From Rhodamnia argentea (taxonomy: Eukaryota > Streptophyta > Magnoliopsida > Myrtales > Myrtaceae): DNA of 64,000 nt. The notes beneath the pieces are model-generated. The model was not told the origin of the DNA. It made no database searches and was given only the letters and a program-made list of their open reading frames with translations. Each line of letters opens with the position of its first letter. Position 1 is the first letter of the stretch. The translations under genes were made by a program, and so were the position numbers. Positions 34,558 to 47,606 of the stretch are shown piece after piece. Where the stretch lies: NCBI RefSeq assembly GCF_020921035.1, contig NC_063151.1, positions 35,160,934 through 35,224,933 of the forward strand, read 5' to 3'.

Positions 34558-37500
34558 TGCAGCAAAGAGATCTACAGCCAGCAAGTGAATCCATCCAGAA
34601 GCTACAGTCATTTCACTTGTGAACAACTTTTTAATCCCAGGAAGCTGCACAATTCACAAACAACATAAAGATTGGAAGACTCATAAAATAGCACGCTAGT
34701 TTTCTGAGAAAAATGATAGGTCGTTCGGAATCAAATGTACAAAGAGCACAAGATGATAGAACCAGCTTCTTCTAATCGAAGACACACCTCTGGCAAGAAA
34801 TGTTTGCTTGAAAACATCGCCTTCAGCGTGTCAGGCGTCCAGGAGAGGTATAATAAGTACGCATAGAAAAGCCCAAGCACGATAAATGGTACACCAGTCT
34901 TCATGGATTTCTTAGTCTGCATTGTGCTCAAACATAATGACCCAATCATCACAAATTAATACCATTGGGCCAGTTGAAAACATCAAAAGATCAAGCTTCA
35001 TTACATGGAAAAAACAGAAGATTCGGACCCTCTGGTTCGCACAACATGTAGAGCAAGCAAGAATTGTCCAAAATAAAAAATTCACCACAGGAATTTATCT
35101 TGACACAGCAGACAACAGCAAACAATCTGCATAACCAACTGAAGTGAATCTGTCACGCAATTTTAAGTTCAACCGACTAACATGCAAGCAGTAAGACTGC
35201 AAGTTGGATAATGGCTAATAAGTGAAAAAGAGACATTTTTCCCCCCTCACGAAAACATTTCTAAAATAGATGCTATCAGATGAACTTGCTAGATGGAACC
35301 ATAGAATTTGCAGGAACCTTAAAACAATGAACTGACATCAGATATTAAGTAATTTGAATGACTATGCAAATGAATTTCAAACAGTTAAAAAAAGAAGAAA
35401 GGGAAGAGGGAAAACACCAGTTCGGCCTGAGGAGCAACAACCATGAGAGTGTAGAAAGGGAGAACAGCCACAGTTCCCCACGTGAAAGCACTGCTAGCGA
35501 TTTGAGATGTTGTCAACCCTGCAACAGGTTAATAGTCTGAGATATGGCGCAAAAAGGTAGCGTGAAAAATTTTAGGCACTCCCAGAATGAAACATTTTTC
35601 CTTACTCCAGATGTAATCTTGAACATCTGTTCAGATTTTTTTGTGGGTCCTACTGTTATCCTTTCTCTAAGATTGATGGTTGTGATTGACTGCTCTAGGA
35701 GAACCAAAAGATCTACTCCATCAATTCACCATACTTGCTCATTGGACCATCCAATCCTGTTCTAATTTCTCAGGAACCTAACTTTCCTTGACAAATTAAA
35801 GATTGGCAGATGAAATAATCACTTCTTTTTTTTGTCTCACATTGTGTGTGGTGTGGAGCCACAACGAAAGAAAGGTTATATTGACTCATCACCGGGAAGC
35901 AAAATCAATATTATCCATCCAACAGGACTACAGTATCAGTGCTATAACGAGAAAGCACCAAGTTTTGCAAAACTTACAAGAAGCATGCACACTACGGGCT
36001 TTCTGGTTTCGAATGAATCTTGCTGAGTGTGGTATTGTAACAATTCTTGATCCTCGGGCAAAACTCCACTCCCTGCGTATATCATCTCCTGCCCTTGGAA
36101 TCTGTAGGCCTAAAAGCTCAGTGTTGCAGCCTTTCAGAGGAAACGAGGATCTTTGATGTGCTCCAACAGAATTTTTATCGGAAGCCTTTCTCATCAATCT
36201 TGAACAGCCAATCTGTCCAAATGAAGTTGAAATTGTGAGAACAGCTCTCAGACCCTGACAAAGTTCATCTAAATTGTGAACGAAGGTACTCATGGAAATG
36301 AGGGATTTAAATCATTATTTCAGGTTTCAAACAGATGCAAGTAATTGTCGTTTTGTTTATGGTCCTGATGTAATATCAAACTTCCATTACCAGATACATC
36401 TATTACGAGAAACATGAACTGCAAACGATACAATATTCCAACTTATCTACATGAACGATGATAAGTAATCATAATGTCGATGTTTATAAACTTTCCACTT
36501 CATCTGAATTGTGCCTGCACCCTAAAATTCCCTATCAATTAACCTAGAAATGGGAAAAAAATCAACACTGATATATGTTTTTCCTACCACAATAAGTTTC
36601 AAAAAACCATCTATACCATGTTTTAAGGCTATTATTGACTTAACTAGTCATATACTTTAGTAACACAATGTCAACAAGAATGCACCCAAAAATATGACAT
36701 GAAATTGAGCCATAGCAGGTAGGAACGCATTATATTCCAATCTGATACGGTTGACAGGTCATAGCCTATCCTTATACAATACACCAGATATGGCCGCAGC
36801 AACTCTTTAGTTACAGAGGGATATTGGTGGTTTAAGAGAGGAAAGAACATATGCAATTAACAGAAGCAACTAATCGGGTAATCAATCACGCTGTGCATTT
36901 GGGATTGTGATCCTCCCATCGGAGGCCCACATTGAACGCAAAGGAATAGCTTTTGGGAACACAACATTCAAGCGGCCTGCTCGAGTCCCATGACAGTACC
37001 AACACTCGAAACTTTCCCAAATCAAGCACACGAGATCACCCAGAGGTACAGAGTAACATAGAGTTTACATATAAGCACACAGGACATTACAAAAGCAAAG
37101 AGAGATTGCTTGCAATGACCAATTTTCAGAACGTTGAAGCATTAAACAGAGAATAAAAATGCTGACTTGACTGCATTATTCTTATCATCTGCTAAACGAA
37201 TCCAAACAACAAGAAACACGTACTTCATTTCCAATGAAAGATATCCTCAGTGAAGCAGACTAAAATTCGAACACTTTCTTTCTTTTCATTTCATTTCATT
37301 TTAATGTCTCGCCATGGGACACCCGCAAATGCGCAATCCACAATCAAACACAGAACAGTTCGAGCAAAGGGCCTTGCAAGAACGCCCGGAACATTCAAAA
37401 TTTGGAACATGGAAAGAACCCAAACAACAATAAAAACTGAGCTAAAATTAGGAATCACAAGAAAGAAAAGGGCATTTCAAGAAATGGGAACAGAAAAAAT

Positions 37501-37562
37501 GATCAGATTGATACCTGGAGGGGAGTGAAGTGGGCATAGCAAAGGCAAGAAGAGAAGCCCAT
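34335..37562 (-). CDS. ABA4: ABA4, plastid neoxanthin-synthesis protein (DUF4281)
   Basis: Six exons in transcript order: 37562-37515, 36254-35978, 35518-35418, 34916-34788, 34644-34556, 34467-34335. Phases close to give about 258 aa. The N-terminus [12 protein letters not shown] and a basic Ser/Arg-rich stretch look like a plastid transit peptide. The membrane domain begins near [16 protein letters not shown] and contains [88 protein letters not shown] and a C-terminal helix. ABA4 is required for neoxanthin formation from violaxanthin, supplying ABA precursors. The start of exon 2 is uncertain: 36254 and a second in-frame acceptor after 'tttggacag' both fit, the latter shortening the protein by about 15 residues. 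Intron 5 is only 88 nt and largely microsatellite. Confidence 0.93.
34511..34554. repeat. (GT)n-(GA)n microsatellite in ABA4 intron 5
   Basis: About 16 bp of GT followed by about 28 bp of GA on the plus strand. On the gene strand this reads gt(CT)n(CA)n starting immediately at the 5' splice site (exon ends at 34556). It fills about half of the 88-nt intron (34555-34468). Confidence 0.95.
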
Positions 37563-37620
37563 TTTTGCAGCAAGAACGAGATGTCCAAACCCGATAACGC
37601 CTTCTTCATTCGCTTATGCT

Positions 37621-37628
37621 TTTTATAA
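37621..37628 (-). promoter_or_regulatory. Candidate TATA box of ABA4
   Basis: TTATAAAA on the minus strand about 60 bp before the chosen ATG. This predicts a short 5' UTR of about 30 nt. A (GA)n/(CT)n-rich stretch at 37725-37760 lies upstream. Confidence 0.45.
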
Positions 37629-37629
37629 T

Positions 37630-38753
37630 GAATTAACAGCTTGAACCTCCTCCGAAAGCCACAGTGAGGTGGGGTATTTCCTATTTCGAGCAAAGCAAGC
37701 GAAGACCCGCAGCTCAAAGTTTTCTCGAGAGAGGGAGAGAGGGAGAGAGAGACAGAGAGAAATAGTGGGAAACAGGAAAGGTGCCTTCTTGTTTGAAGGA
37801 TGTCATCAGCAGCGCACTGAGTCGAAGTACCATAAGAAGTAGAGCCGTCCACATGCACTCACGTGTGTGTCCACTGTCCAGTCCCATTAATGACATCTCC
37901 CCCGACATTTTGAGTGAGGACGGTGAAATTGCCATTGGCTGGACGGACAGGGTAGACCTTAGTATTAGGTTGTTTGCCATCTTCCTTTCTTGTTTGACTG
38001 GTTTATTAGGTTTTCTCTGACCAATCACGTGTTGACACATCGGAGTGCATGCATACGATTCTCCAAGTGTTTGGTGTTTATTTGGAAGATTAAAACATGA
38101 CTTGCCCATAAAAGAAAGAAAACTTGAGATGCTCGTGTGAGTTGGATCGGCCTCTCACGTGCAGCCACTTTCACCATATTCTCTTAGGATAATTGCAATC
38201 CCATGGTGAAGGGCCAAAATCTTGTCGAGACCAATGGATGGATTCAAATGAGCTGTCGCGTGGCTGAGATCTCCCATCGCCGTGGATTGAGGACAAAGGG
38301 CCTTTTTCTGGGTTTCTTCACTTCATGGAAAGCTAATGTTGCTTACATTTATAGTAAGGCTTACAACTAGGGCTCTAGGAAAAATGCAACCACAAGGCCT
38401 GTGAGAGAACCTTCTAATCTTTCCTTGTGAAAGCTTCTACTGCATACATTGCACATACTTCCGTTCAACTAATGCCGGGTCGAGTATCCCCCTGTCGTGT
38501 TTGATTCAAACTGATTAGCAAAATTACACACTTCCATTCATCAGTCGATACCATCAACTGTACCACTAGCCAGTGCACGGGTCGTCAAAACCCAGAACTT
38601 CGTACAAAATATCTCCTCATTTTTTCCATCACCTAAAGGCAGAAGTAGGATGTATTGACCCTCCAAAGTTTTATTCCGGGACAGAGTATTACTGAGCGCA
38701 TGAATGAATCAATGTGGATTTGTTTTTACATAGCATACAAGTCCGTAGTGACA
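37630..38753. other. ABA4 upstream region and hydrolase 3' region
   Basis: No gene. The 136-aa and 131-aa minus-strand frames at 37448-38109 span the ABA4 exon 1 region and a CT-rich repeat and are not supported as separate genes. The segment next to 38754 is the likely 3' UTR of the hydrolase gene. Confidence 0.4.
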
Positions 38754-41700
38754 TCACACGTCGCTTTTCGAGCTGTGCTCATCAAGCCAGGAGATGATAT
38801 CACCGAAAACACGGAGAATCGTTTCATCAGGTTCGCCCTCGAGAAGAGCATGATAGGCATCGGGATACATGATGAGTTTTTTGTCCTTACTGCTAGCCTT
38901 CTCGTACAGGACCTTGCTCACCGATGGATCAGTTACTCTATCCGCCTCTCCGTGCAGAATCAGAAGCGGAAGCGAGACCTAGCAAGTTCCAGCATGACAA
39001 TCGTAAATTAAATTCAGTAAAATCTTATCAATCAACTCAAAACTGAGACAGTCTTTAGCCTGACCTGGTAGGCCTACATATAATTATATTAAGAGCCAAG
39101 GTGAGAACAGGACTATACTTGTCCATAGAAAAATGAAAACTCACAAAATACAATGCGAACACCCTTGCTATCATGTGTCAACAAGGTTTTCTAATGTGCA
39201 ACAAAAGAGTTGAACAGAAAAGCCTCAAGCAGCTCCAAATCCAACTATACCGGGGTAATCAGAAAAGAGTGATTGAAATCAACGTTATAGCATCCATCAC
39301 TGTATAAGAATCAAATTGTTGCTAGAGTACAAAGACGAAAAAAAGAAAAACAACTCAAATGTGAGCTCAAGATCAAATCATTTATTTTATTTCCATACAC
39401 ATGCAGATACTAAAACAAGCACAGAGAATAACTGTAACAGTGATGACTTCACTCCAGAAAAGCTTATTGCCATCTCAATTCCTTCCTGTTAGTTTAAGTC
39501 CGAAAACCGAACCATGAAACTTTCATATACTATAAACTTAAGTTTACACTTTTTTGTGATTGATTTAAACATAACCAAGTATTCAATACAATGTCTTTAT
39601 GGAAATTTCACATATTCAAAGACTCAGAGTATCTTCAAGTGTGTGACTTAAATTCTCAGAGATCCTGAAGTATATAACTAGCATCTAGCACTAGAAGTAT
39701 AAAGGCGTATGCTGTCCGACAGAGGTTGAAAATGACCCAATACGTGCTTCTTGGGGAACCCAAATTTCATAGACACACTATGCATCTAATTTAAATGACT
39801 GAGTCAATTAGGATTCCTGGCATGCAGATACCTCTTGCAACCGGCGCTCTATCTCTTGGGTAGTCCTTAGCATCTCTACAGCAGTCTGTAGGCGCGGTTT
39901 GTGTCTGTAGGCAATAACATTATAGGCAGTCTGCAATAGGAGAATTTGTCATATATCACAGCTACAGGTTACTGCGTTATGTTTTGATAAACAAACACAC
40001 AAGATAAAAATGTCACAAAGAGGAGGATTGGTGGTGCTCAAGGCATTTAAAGGACCAAGGAGAAACATCATCACAGCAGAAAACTTTGAAGCATCAATAT
40101 TAACTAGATATATTTATCTTTCCATAACAATTCTTGCATCCAAGAAATGCTTGCATAGAAACAAACCAGTGCCCTCTTTTTTGGTTCCCTAAAAGCTGCT
40201 TCAGCCAAATCCTTCTCTGGAACTAACTTCTGCTTCGGTAGAAACTTGGCTACACCAATTAGGATCTGCGTGAGTATCCATGGAGGGACCATATCATCTG
40301 CAATCTAGACAACTCACTTTCATTAGCTACCCATTGCACGCCACAGCCAAAAAAAAAGTTAACATAAGACTGGCTTGAGAGACATACTTTGCACATAGGT
40401 GCAACAAGAACAGCCCCATCCCAAGCATTAGGCTGTTTTAAGTGCACCTTCAGGACAACAGCCCCACCCAGAGACTGCCCAAAGAGGAAGCTTGGAAGAT
40501 CACGGTAATCTGGGTTCTCTGCAAGGAATTTGACCAAATGTAATGAGATTAGGTTGCACAAATATGCACTCCGATGATGTGCTCTTAGAAAGCACAATAA
40601 TGATAAGAAACCCGTGCATGTATACCTCGCAAAGGGGTGATTCTTTTATGAAACCACAACCACCAGTGTGACACGAGATACAGAGAATCTTAGGGATTAT
40701 TTGCAGGTAAAATTTCCTAGGAAAGCACGACGAATTCCTTTCTGGCTAATGAACGCGTTTCAGGATCCATGGACACAAAAATCTAGACTTCAAGGAACCA
40801 AATTCAGGTGTTATGCATCTTGACTATTCATTAGGTTCAGAATTTCGATTGAACTGTGTTAAAGTTTCTTCAAGAGCATTCTGTGGCTTATATTGATTGG
40901 GAAGGGAGCATTTCAACGGGAATACACATTCAAGAAGCCGTTTCTTATGTAATAACGTTGTTAGATCTCCTTTTACTAAACCATCAGAAGGAAGAAGAGT
41001 AATCCCAACAATATCCCCTTTATCAGCCATGTGTAGCAAGTGCAAATACATTTCATCTACCAAAAGGGCTTCATGGTTGAAGGTGGCCAATAAGTACATT
41101 TTTTAACCCATGGGAGAACGATATCAAATATGAAGGAGCAAAATATGAAATGCAACTAGAAATGAGTCGGACATGAAATTACAAGGGAAAAGTATCATGT
41201 AAGGAACACTAGCTTTGGCTCATGTGAAGAAGTATTTTGAATACAATTTTACACAGCAAAACTTTCTGTGATAAATTAACTAAATCATTTCCACTCGTCA
41301 ATTGCGATACAGCAACAGGCAGCATTGGTCATTCGACACATGATTTCTATGCCAACACATTTTCTAGAAAACCTCAGGGAAGAGATGGCTCTGAGTGTAG
41401 TTGAGAAAGGACCATAAGTAACCTTATATCATGCTCCACTGGATGATGAATAAGATCCTCCACAAGGTATGTTATTATCATTGTCATTTGTTGGCTCACG
41501 ACTGCACCGAGTAGGTGGCATATACAATGTCCCAGTCATATGCAGATATGTTGCCTTTCACCAGCTCTCTCACGTACGCCAGAGGGCAATAGGGTGCTCA
41601 GAGTTCATGTAGTCAACAATCTAGATAACACTCTCTTCAGCCAAAACTTTTCATGGAGAACCAAGAGTTTCACTCAACTTAGAGGCCACAGCATTTCTTA

Positions 41701-43787
41701 TTCCTCATCAGCTCTGAAATTCTAACAGTACTATCTAGTGGTGAGACTTCCTTCACAACATGACCCAAACTCACCTATTTGCTAGTTGCTACCACAAATA
41801 AAATGCTCATTTGCAAACCAGGACATCATAAATCACGATAGTCTTCTTTCTAGAGGCACCAATCAACCTCCAGGATGGCTTGGAACACCATGCCAGGAGT
41901 CCTTTGAGAATTTTTTCATATTCAGAAGGGATATTGGAAACATGACTGCCTCACCCAGAAAAAATGTAGCTGGCAATATGCTTTCTTTAGCTACCTTTCA
42001 AATAAAGCACCTAAAGTCTGTGAGTACTTAATGAGGCTTGTTAACGTACCTTTAACTTTTGAGAAATGTTCAATAACATCGTCAACTATCCTGTCAAAGC
42101 TTGGAATGTAGCAGTGAAGACCTTCTGAAAGGCCTAATCCTGGGTAATCCATGGCGAACACACCATATCCTTCTGATGCCAATTTCCTAGCAATTCCTGC
42201 AAAAAAAAAAAAAAAAATGCATTGACTAGTTTATTTGCATGTATTGGAGGAGTCATCAGACAAAGTCGATCGCTTCCACTTTACAGGAAATACATGCCTT
42301 CAAAGAAAAAAGTGCAGGTGTCTCCATAACCATGGCAATAGCAAACAATTGCTTTGAGCTGAGATGTGTCTGGAAGCCAGCTTTTTGTGAAAATCTCCAG
42401 TCCTCTAGAAGTCACCTCATATTTCTGAACAAAGAACCTGAACTGATTAACTTCTTTGTGCTGAAATGTGTCTGGAAGCCAACTTTTATTGGAATAAAAA
42501 GCAACATGAGTAGCTGATGTCAGACAAATCCTTAACTGAGCCGCTTCTGCTGGTAACTAAAATGGCCAGAAAGTAAAAGAAAGAAGTCTATCCTTTTACT
42601 CGGTCCTATTTTTCCTGAGGAATAAGAATTGGCATTCTGTGTGTAGCAGCACTTACATTTAGGTGTGTTTGTGTATTTAAATAGAATCTCCGCAAGTTAA
42701 GTTCAACTAGCAACAGCACCATAAGCAGATTAATGTCGCATTTCAGAGTAGGGGGCCAAACAGATACTCCACTTCTCCATGCTATGCAAATTAATTAATA
42801 GGCTTGGATGGGTATATGTAATTGGTTGTTCCAAGGAATAATGGGAGCTACACCAAAGAAAGAAAGGCTCTGAGAACAAATGAGTGCTTCAGTTTTGCAA
42901 CAATAATCCTCAAATAGACGAGGGCTTCCGAATATGTAACTGGAGTACTAATATGAACCATAAGGTTTATTATTACCTCCTCCATTTTCAATCCTTCATG
43001 CGGCATCTGCAACAAGAGAAAACACAAATAAATCAGATGTCCCCTGATAAATAACTCCGACTCTGTAATTACAACATCAGCAGTTGCAGCAAATTGCGTC
43101 AGAAATAAAGCAGTGATTAAAAACATGGCAGCACAGTGATAATAGTAATCCCAAACAAGAATCCCAGGGAATAGCAAGTTCCTTGCAGTCCGGCACAACG
43201 CTGACTCAGCTAAACGGCGATGTTCTTTTAAGTTCAGTCCATAGCAAAGGACACTGAGATGAACTAATGTGGGGTAGCATGCTTTACTAAGTTTATGTTT
43301 GTTCGATGCAACAAATTAGAGAACAGACGCGAACATGAGGCTGGCCAATACGGACAACCTTGAACTATTGAAAGCAACTAACATAACAGACAGAAAAGAC
43401 AGAAACTTTGTTAGGATTCCATGCCTAGAAGTAAACATCATTGCTATTTGAAGGGGATTTGATTACTACAGTATGAAAACATCCCACATTAGTCCCGGGA
43501 TATTGAAAAATATCTGAAACATCAACCAATGCCGGAGCACCTAACTCTGCGACCGCCCAATAAATGCCAGAAAGCAACAAGACAAGACATTATCTGAATT
43601 CAGACATGACAAATACAACGGCAACAACAACGACAGTGATTACCTTGAAGAGAACGTGATCAATCCCAAGCTGAACATCCTTAAAAGCCTCGCGAGCCCG
43701 CCTCCTCGCAGGCGCTTCGTCCATGTTCGCGTCAAGAATCTCCTGCACCTCCGCATCCACCTCCTCGAACCTCACTGGCTTCGCCAT
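38754..43787 (-). CDS. Alpha/beta hydrolase, caffeoylshikimate esterase / monoacylglycerol lipase family
   Basis: Eight exons in transcript order: 43787-43644, 43006-42977, 42424-42298, 42196-42050, 40518-40388, 40304-40167, 39930-39832, 38978-38754. Phases close and encode 346 aa. Features: N-terminal EEVDAEVQEILDANMDEAPA, HGYGDTCTFFFEG (oxyanion-hole region), MDYPGLGLSEGLH, nucleophile elbow GQSLGG, VAPMCKIADDMVP, HGEADRVTDPS with the acid Asp, and YPDAYHALLEGEP with the catalytic His. The family hydrolyses monoacylglycerols or caffeoyl shikimate, and the substrate here cannot be set from sequence. Intron 3 has a GC donor (AAG|GCATGT) and a 17-base poly-T tract before its acceptor. An in-frame upstream ATG at 43859 would add 24 residues (MLGFGARFCSLLSG...) and might target a plastid. 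Confidence 0.93.
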
Positions 43788-44828
43788 CGCCGCTCTGCTT
43801 TCCCTCCCTCTCCTCCTCCCACTCAAGAGCGAGCAAAACCTAGCACCAAATCCTAGCACGCCATTTTCATGGCGGCTTCACTTTTCACCCCCAAGCCGGC
43901 GACCGAGAAAAAAGTAATCAATGACCAGCGCGAAAAGAACGGGGAGGTAGTACCCTTTTGAGAGCGGCGACCCTGGAACTTTATGACGGGTTTCAAAGGC
44001 ATGTGGAGGTCCGTTTTGAATACGGTTTTGTTGGGTCAGAGCCAGAGATGAAGACAGAGAGAGGGAAAGTGCGAAGAAGGAGCCAGAGGGAATACGAAAT
44101 CTTCGCAGCTTCGAGATGGTGGACGATGGGGGTCTCGTGGAATCTGGGTCTGCGTTCTCTTTTTTCCTTCTGGGTGGATTAAAAAACAGATTCTATTCCG
44201 ATTTCAGCGCTCATGGGATTTCACCTTGACGAAAGTTTCCATTTTTTTTTTTTCCTGGTCTTAAAAATTTGGGTCTTGGGCTTGGAATCGTGTTCGTCGA
44301 TTTGCTCCGATTGATGAGTGCAAACGTTGAACACGTCGTTTGCCATTCGGACACGTTCGAAAGTTCCGAGCGAGAGAGGAAGCGACAGAGATGGTTCGAT
44401 GGTGGACGGCATGCGTGCCGCAACTGTTCCAAGTCGGGCTCACCACCGTGATCGCAACTTTTTTTACGAAATCTGGGGGACGGTGGTTTCTCGCTTTTTC
44501 GCCTCCGTTCCATGGAGTGGAGGCGCAGTCATAGAATTAGATAGCTATTCGACTACGATAGAATAGAGTGGGGCCAATAATGGATTGTTGTGAATAGATG
44601 GTTCTTTATCGGTTTAATCCTGTGAATAGATGGTTATTATTCCTTTACAGGGACTTTGCCCTGGACGTCCAGCCACTCTGTGAATTCTCTTCCATCTCCC
44701 TATCGCCACCACTGCCGATGCCGTCGCCCGACACGCCACAATCGGGTCATCGAAGCCAGGACCATGGTAGTTGCCAAAGTTGCAGAGGTCGCCGATGGCG
44801 GTTCTATTACCCATGGTTAGAGAGGAAA
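43788..44828. other. Hydrolase upstream region
   Basis: Promoter and 5' leader of the hydrolase, then GC-moderate spacer. Several overlapping frames at 44211-44566 on both strands are not supported by any motif. Confidence 0.4.
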
Positions 44829-45012
44829 AGTATCTAAAAAATCATAAACCTTTTGTATGTATATCAATTTAATCCTAAATTTTTTGTATTTGTGCCAATT
44901 CAATCCCAAACTTTTTTCATTGGCCAGATAGACTCAATTGACACAAATGAAAAAAGTTTGGGATTGAATCGGCACCAATATAAAAGGTTTAAGAGTTTTT
45001 AGACACTTTTTC
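44829..45012. mobile_element. Fold-back element, short member
   Basis: Imperfect inverted repeat. The arm 'gccaattcaatcccaaactttttt' (about 44895-44919) pairs with 'gaaaaaagtttgggattgaatc' (44949-44970). The outer arms 'tctaaaaaatcataaacctttt' and 'aaaaggtttaagagtttttaga' also pair. The left arm carries an extra diverged copy of the inner motif. Same family as 19021-19441. Confidence 0.65.
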
Positions 45013-45640
45013 GGTTATGAGAGGCGAGAGGGAGGAGGAAAAAGACGCGAGGTTTTTTGTTTTTGTTTTTGTTTTTTCCGGGATGGATGTAATTGTTCCA
45101 TTTGAATCACAAGAAGCAAGCGAAAGATATCGTGCGGGACTGACAGTTGATAGATACAACAATTTTAACCGTAATTTAGCTTATAGGCGTGTGATAGCTA
45201 TAAGGGTTTAACCATCACTATCGACATCAGATCCTTTGCTTAGGAGTTACGACAAAAGAAACTTGTGTCCATGGACAGATGCTATCTAAAGTGATAAATA
45301 CCAAATACAGAGAGAGAGATAAGAATGGAACTTCGTTAGAATATTTTGTTCACTTATTTTTATGATTTAGCAGTCACGTTAAGTTTGGGTAGGATTTTGC
45401 GGACCTCGACTAATCCATCTCTCCAACAATTTGCGCTACTCGCATTATTCCGATGAATTCAGAATATTTCTCCCGGCTCGAACCCAAGACTATGACGGGA
45501 CGGGACGGGACGGGAAGTGTGGCTCAACCTGTCAACCCCCAATTCTATTGGGGTTGGAATCTTGGATGCTCTCCATCCAAGCACATCGGGCAAGTCATGA
45601 TTGTTAAGGAATAAAATCATAATACTTTTCATTAATACTT
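45013..45640. other. Spacer
   Basis: No gene. A 'gacgggacgggacggga' run at 45494 is a short GGGAC repeat. A 'ttttgt' run is at 45055-45075. Confidence 0.35.
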
Positions 45641-47035
45641 AGGCTCCGATTGTTTTGCAAAAAATATTTTTCAAAAAGTCATGTTTTCAATAAATAATAA
45701 TATTTTTTGGCATTTAGCTAAGACCTAAAAATGAATTGGAAAATATTTTTCATTGTTTAGTAGGGAGTTGATCTTCCTAGGGAAAATTACCAAAAAAAAA
45801 TTTGAAATATTAATTATATTTTAGGTTTGCTAATAACAAATAATTAATTTTATTTTCCTTTTTTTTTCTTTGCCGGTCCACGATCGTGGGGACTAACCAC
45901 AATCGCTCGCCTAAGGCCAACAAGGCTCGAGCCTCGCCAGATCCGGCAACCCTCAGCATGCTAAGCTCGATGGCCTTCTCCTCGATCCCACCTAACTCAC
46001 GCCCTACAATACTTTCAAAATTGAGCCCGAAGCTAGACAAGGTTGAGTGCAGAGCTTGAAGGTGCACTTGGGGGCGAGCTCCACGATCTTGCTGTAGGCG
46101 GGGTTGAAGGCGAGGATCAAGGGTTGGAGGACGAAATCGGCGTCTAAGAGGGAGAGGTTGAGCAGAGGAGGTGAGAGGAGGCTCCGCCGAGGCGGGGGTG
46201 GCTCCGATGGTGGAGGGGATGGTCTCGAGCTAGTAGATTTGCTAGAGGAGACGACGTACCAATGCACCAGGGGCGAGAGCATCGAGAGAGCCCTAGCGAG
46301 AAAGATAGCAAATGATTTCCTTTTTGAAAGTTTTAGAAGGATATTTTTCATTGGCCAAAAAGCAATTTTATTTGACCACATATTTTACTTCCCAAAACAC
46401 TACAATCCGTGGAAAATATTTCCCAATAAAACTTTTTCTGTGTGTTTGTTCGTGAAAAACTTCGCGTTGAAGGAAAATACTTTCCATAAAATAATTTTTT
46501 AGGAAAATACTATAATTTTTTTTTATCTCATTTGGAAAATGATTTCAATCTCATGATTCTGTTTGAGACAAAAACAACTTTCAATTTTTAAATTTTTTTT
46601 ATTTTTATTTTATTTTTTTCTTTTCCTTCTTCCTCGGTTGCAACGTCCTCCACCGCAATCGGCTGGTGGCAAACATGGGAGAGCTCAAGGCTCGCCGACC
46701 AATAGGCCGTCACCGAGGCCCGGCGACCAGCAGAGGTAGAAGTAAAAAAAAAAAAAAAAAGAAAGAAAATAAAAATAAAATAAAATAAAATAAAAACGTT
46801 TTTAAAAAATAAAAATATAAATGAAAGTACATAATATAAATTTTTAAAAAGACTAATAGTTCGAAAAGTGTTTTCACCTCTTTAGTATAGGAATTCACTT
46901 TTCTAATTTTGTACATGAATTTTTTGTTAACTGGAAAGTATTTTCCATTGACTAAATCATTTTCAGCAAAACAAACGAGTGAAAGTCCAGAAAACTAATT
47001 CTCGGAAAACACTTGCATTCAAACAAACACACCGT
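45641..47035. mobile_element. Decayed non-autonomous element with 'ggctccg' end
   Basis: It starts 'ggctccgattgttttgcaaaaaatatttttc' and ends with 'agcaaaacaaacgag...caaacaaacacaccg', which are loosely complementary. Similar left ends occur at 51450 ('gctccgttcgtctcgcgaaatat') and 59683 ('ggctccgtttacgaaatg'). The centre has a GC-rich piece (45890-46290) and poly-A/T tracts, and may be a nested insertion. No transposase. Boundaries are approximate. Confidence 0.4.
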
Positions 47036-47606
47036 TAATTTTATTTCGGGTACGACGGTGATTATATATAACATGAAAAATATTTTTATTGGATTATTGA
47101 TAATTATTTTAAAAGATTAAAATATTGAATGAAGGCGTAGTAATGACGCTCTCCTTCACGCATAGAATGATCTTTGATCGAAGACTATGAGTGCATTTGT
47201 TTTTCAGGAAAATAAATGATTTGAAAAACTATTATCCTAAAAATGGTCATTCTTTATATCGTGGAATAACCAGTCAATGAAAAATGTTATCATAATGAAC
47301 AATAATTTATGACTGAATATTTTCTTGTACGATCATTCAATTCTTTTAGCAATACAAAGGACGAGTTTTAGGAAAATATTTTTCATTTAAGTTATCTTCT
47401 TCAAAGCAAATGCGTCCTAAAGCATAGAAATATATAGTAGGATAGACAGATATGGGTTTGGAAATATTTGAACTCGGAACCTCTTATTCTGATGCTATGT
47501 TAGAATGTCTAATTCAAATGCTTAAACAAATTTAAGTAGATGGTGACCATGTATATAAAAAGAAAGTATAAATGAACCTCATAGTTTAGTGATTGCGATA
47601 TAGGAC

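Noticed and set aside
46104..46502. 132-aa plus-strand frame and 125-aa opposite frame
   Set aside because: Located in a GC-rich core inside a decayed element, low-complexity RGG/PPP composition, no domain.
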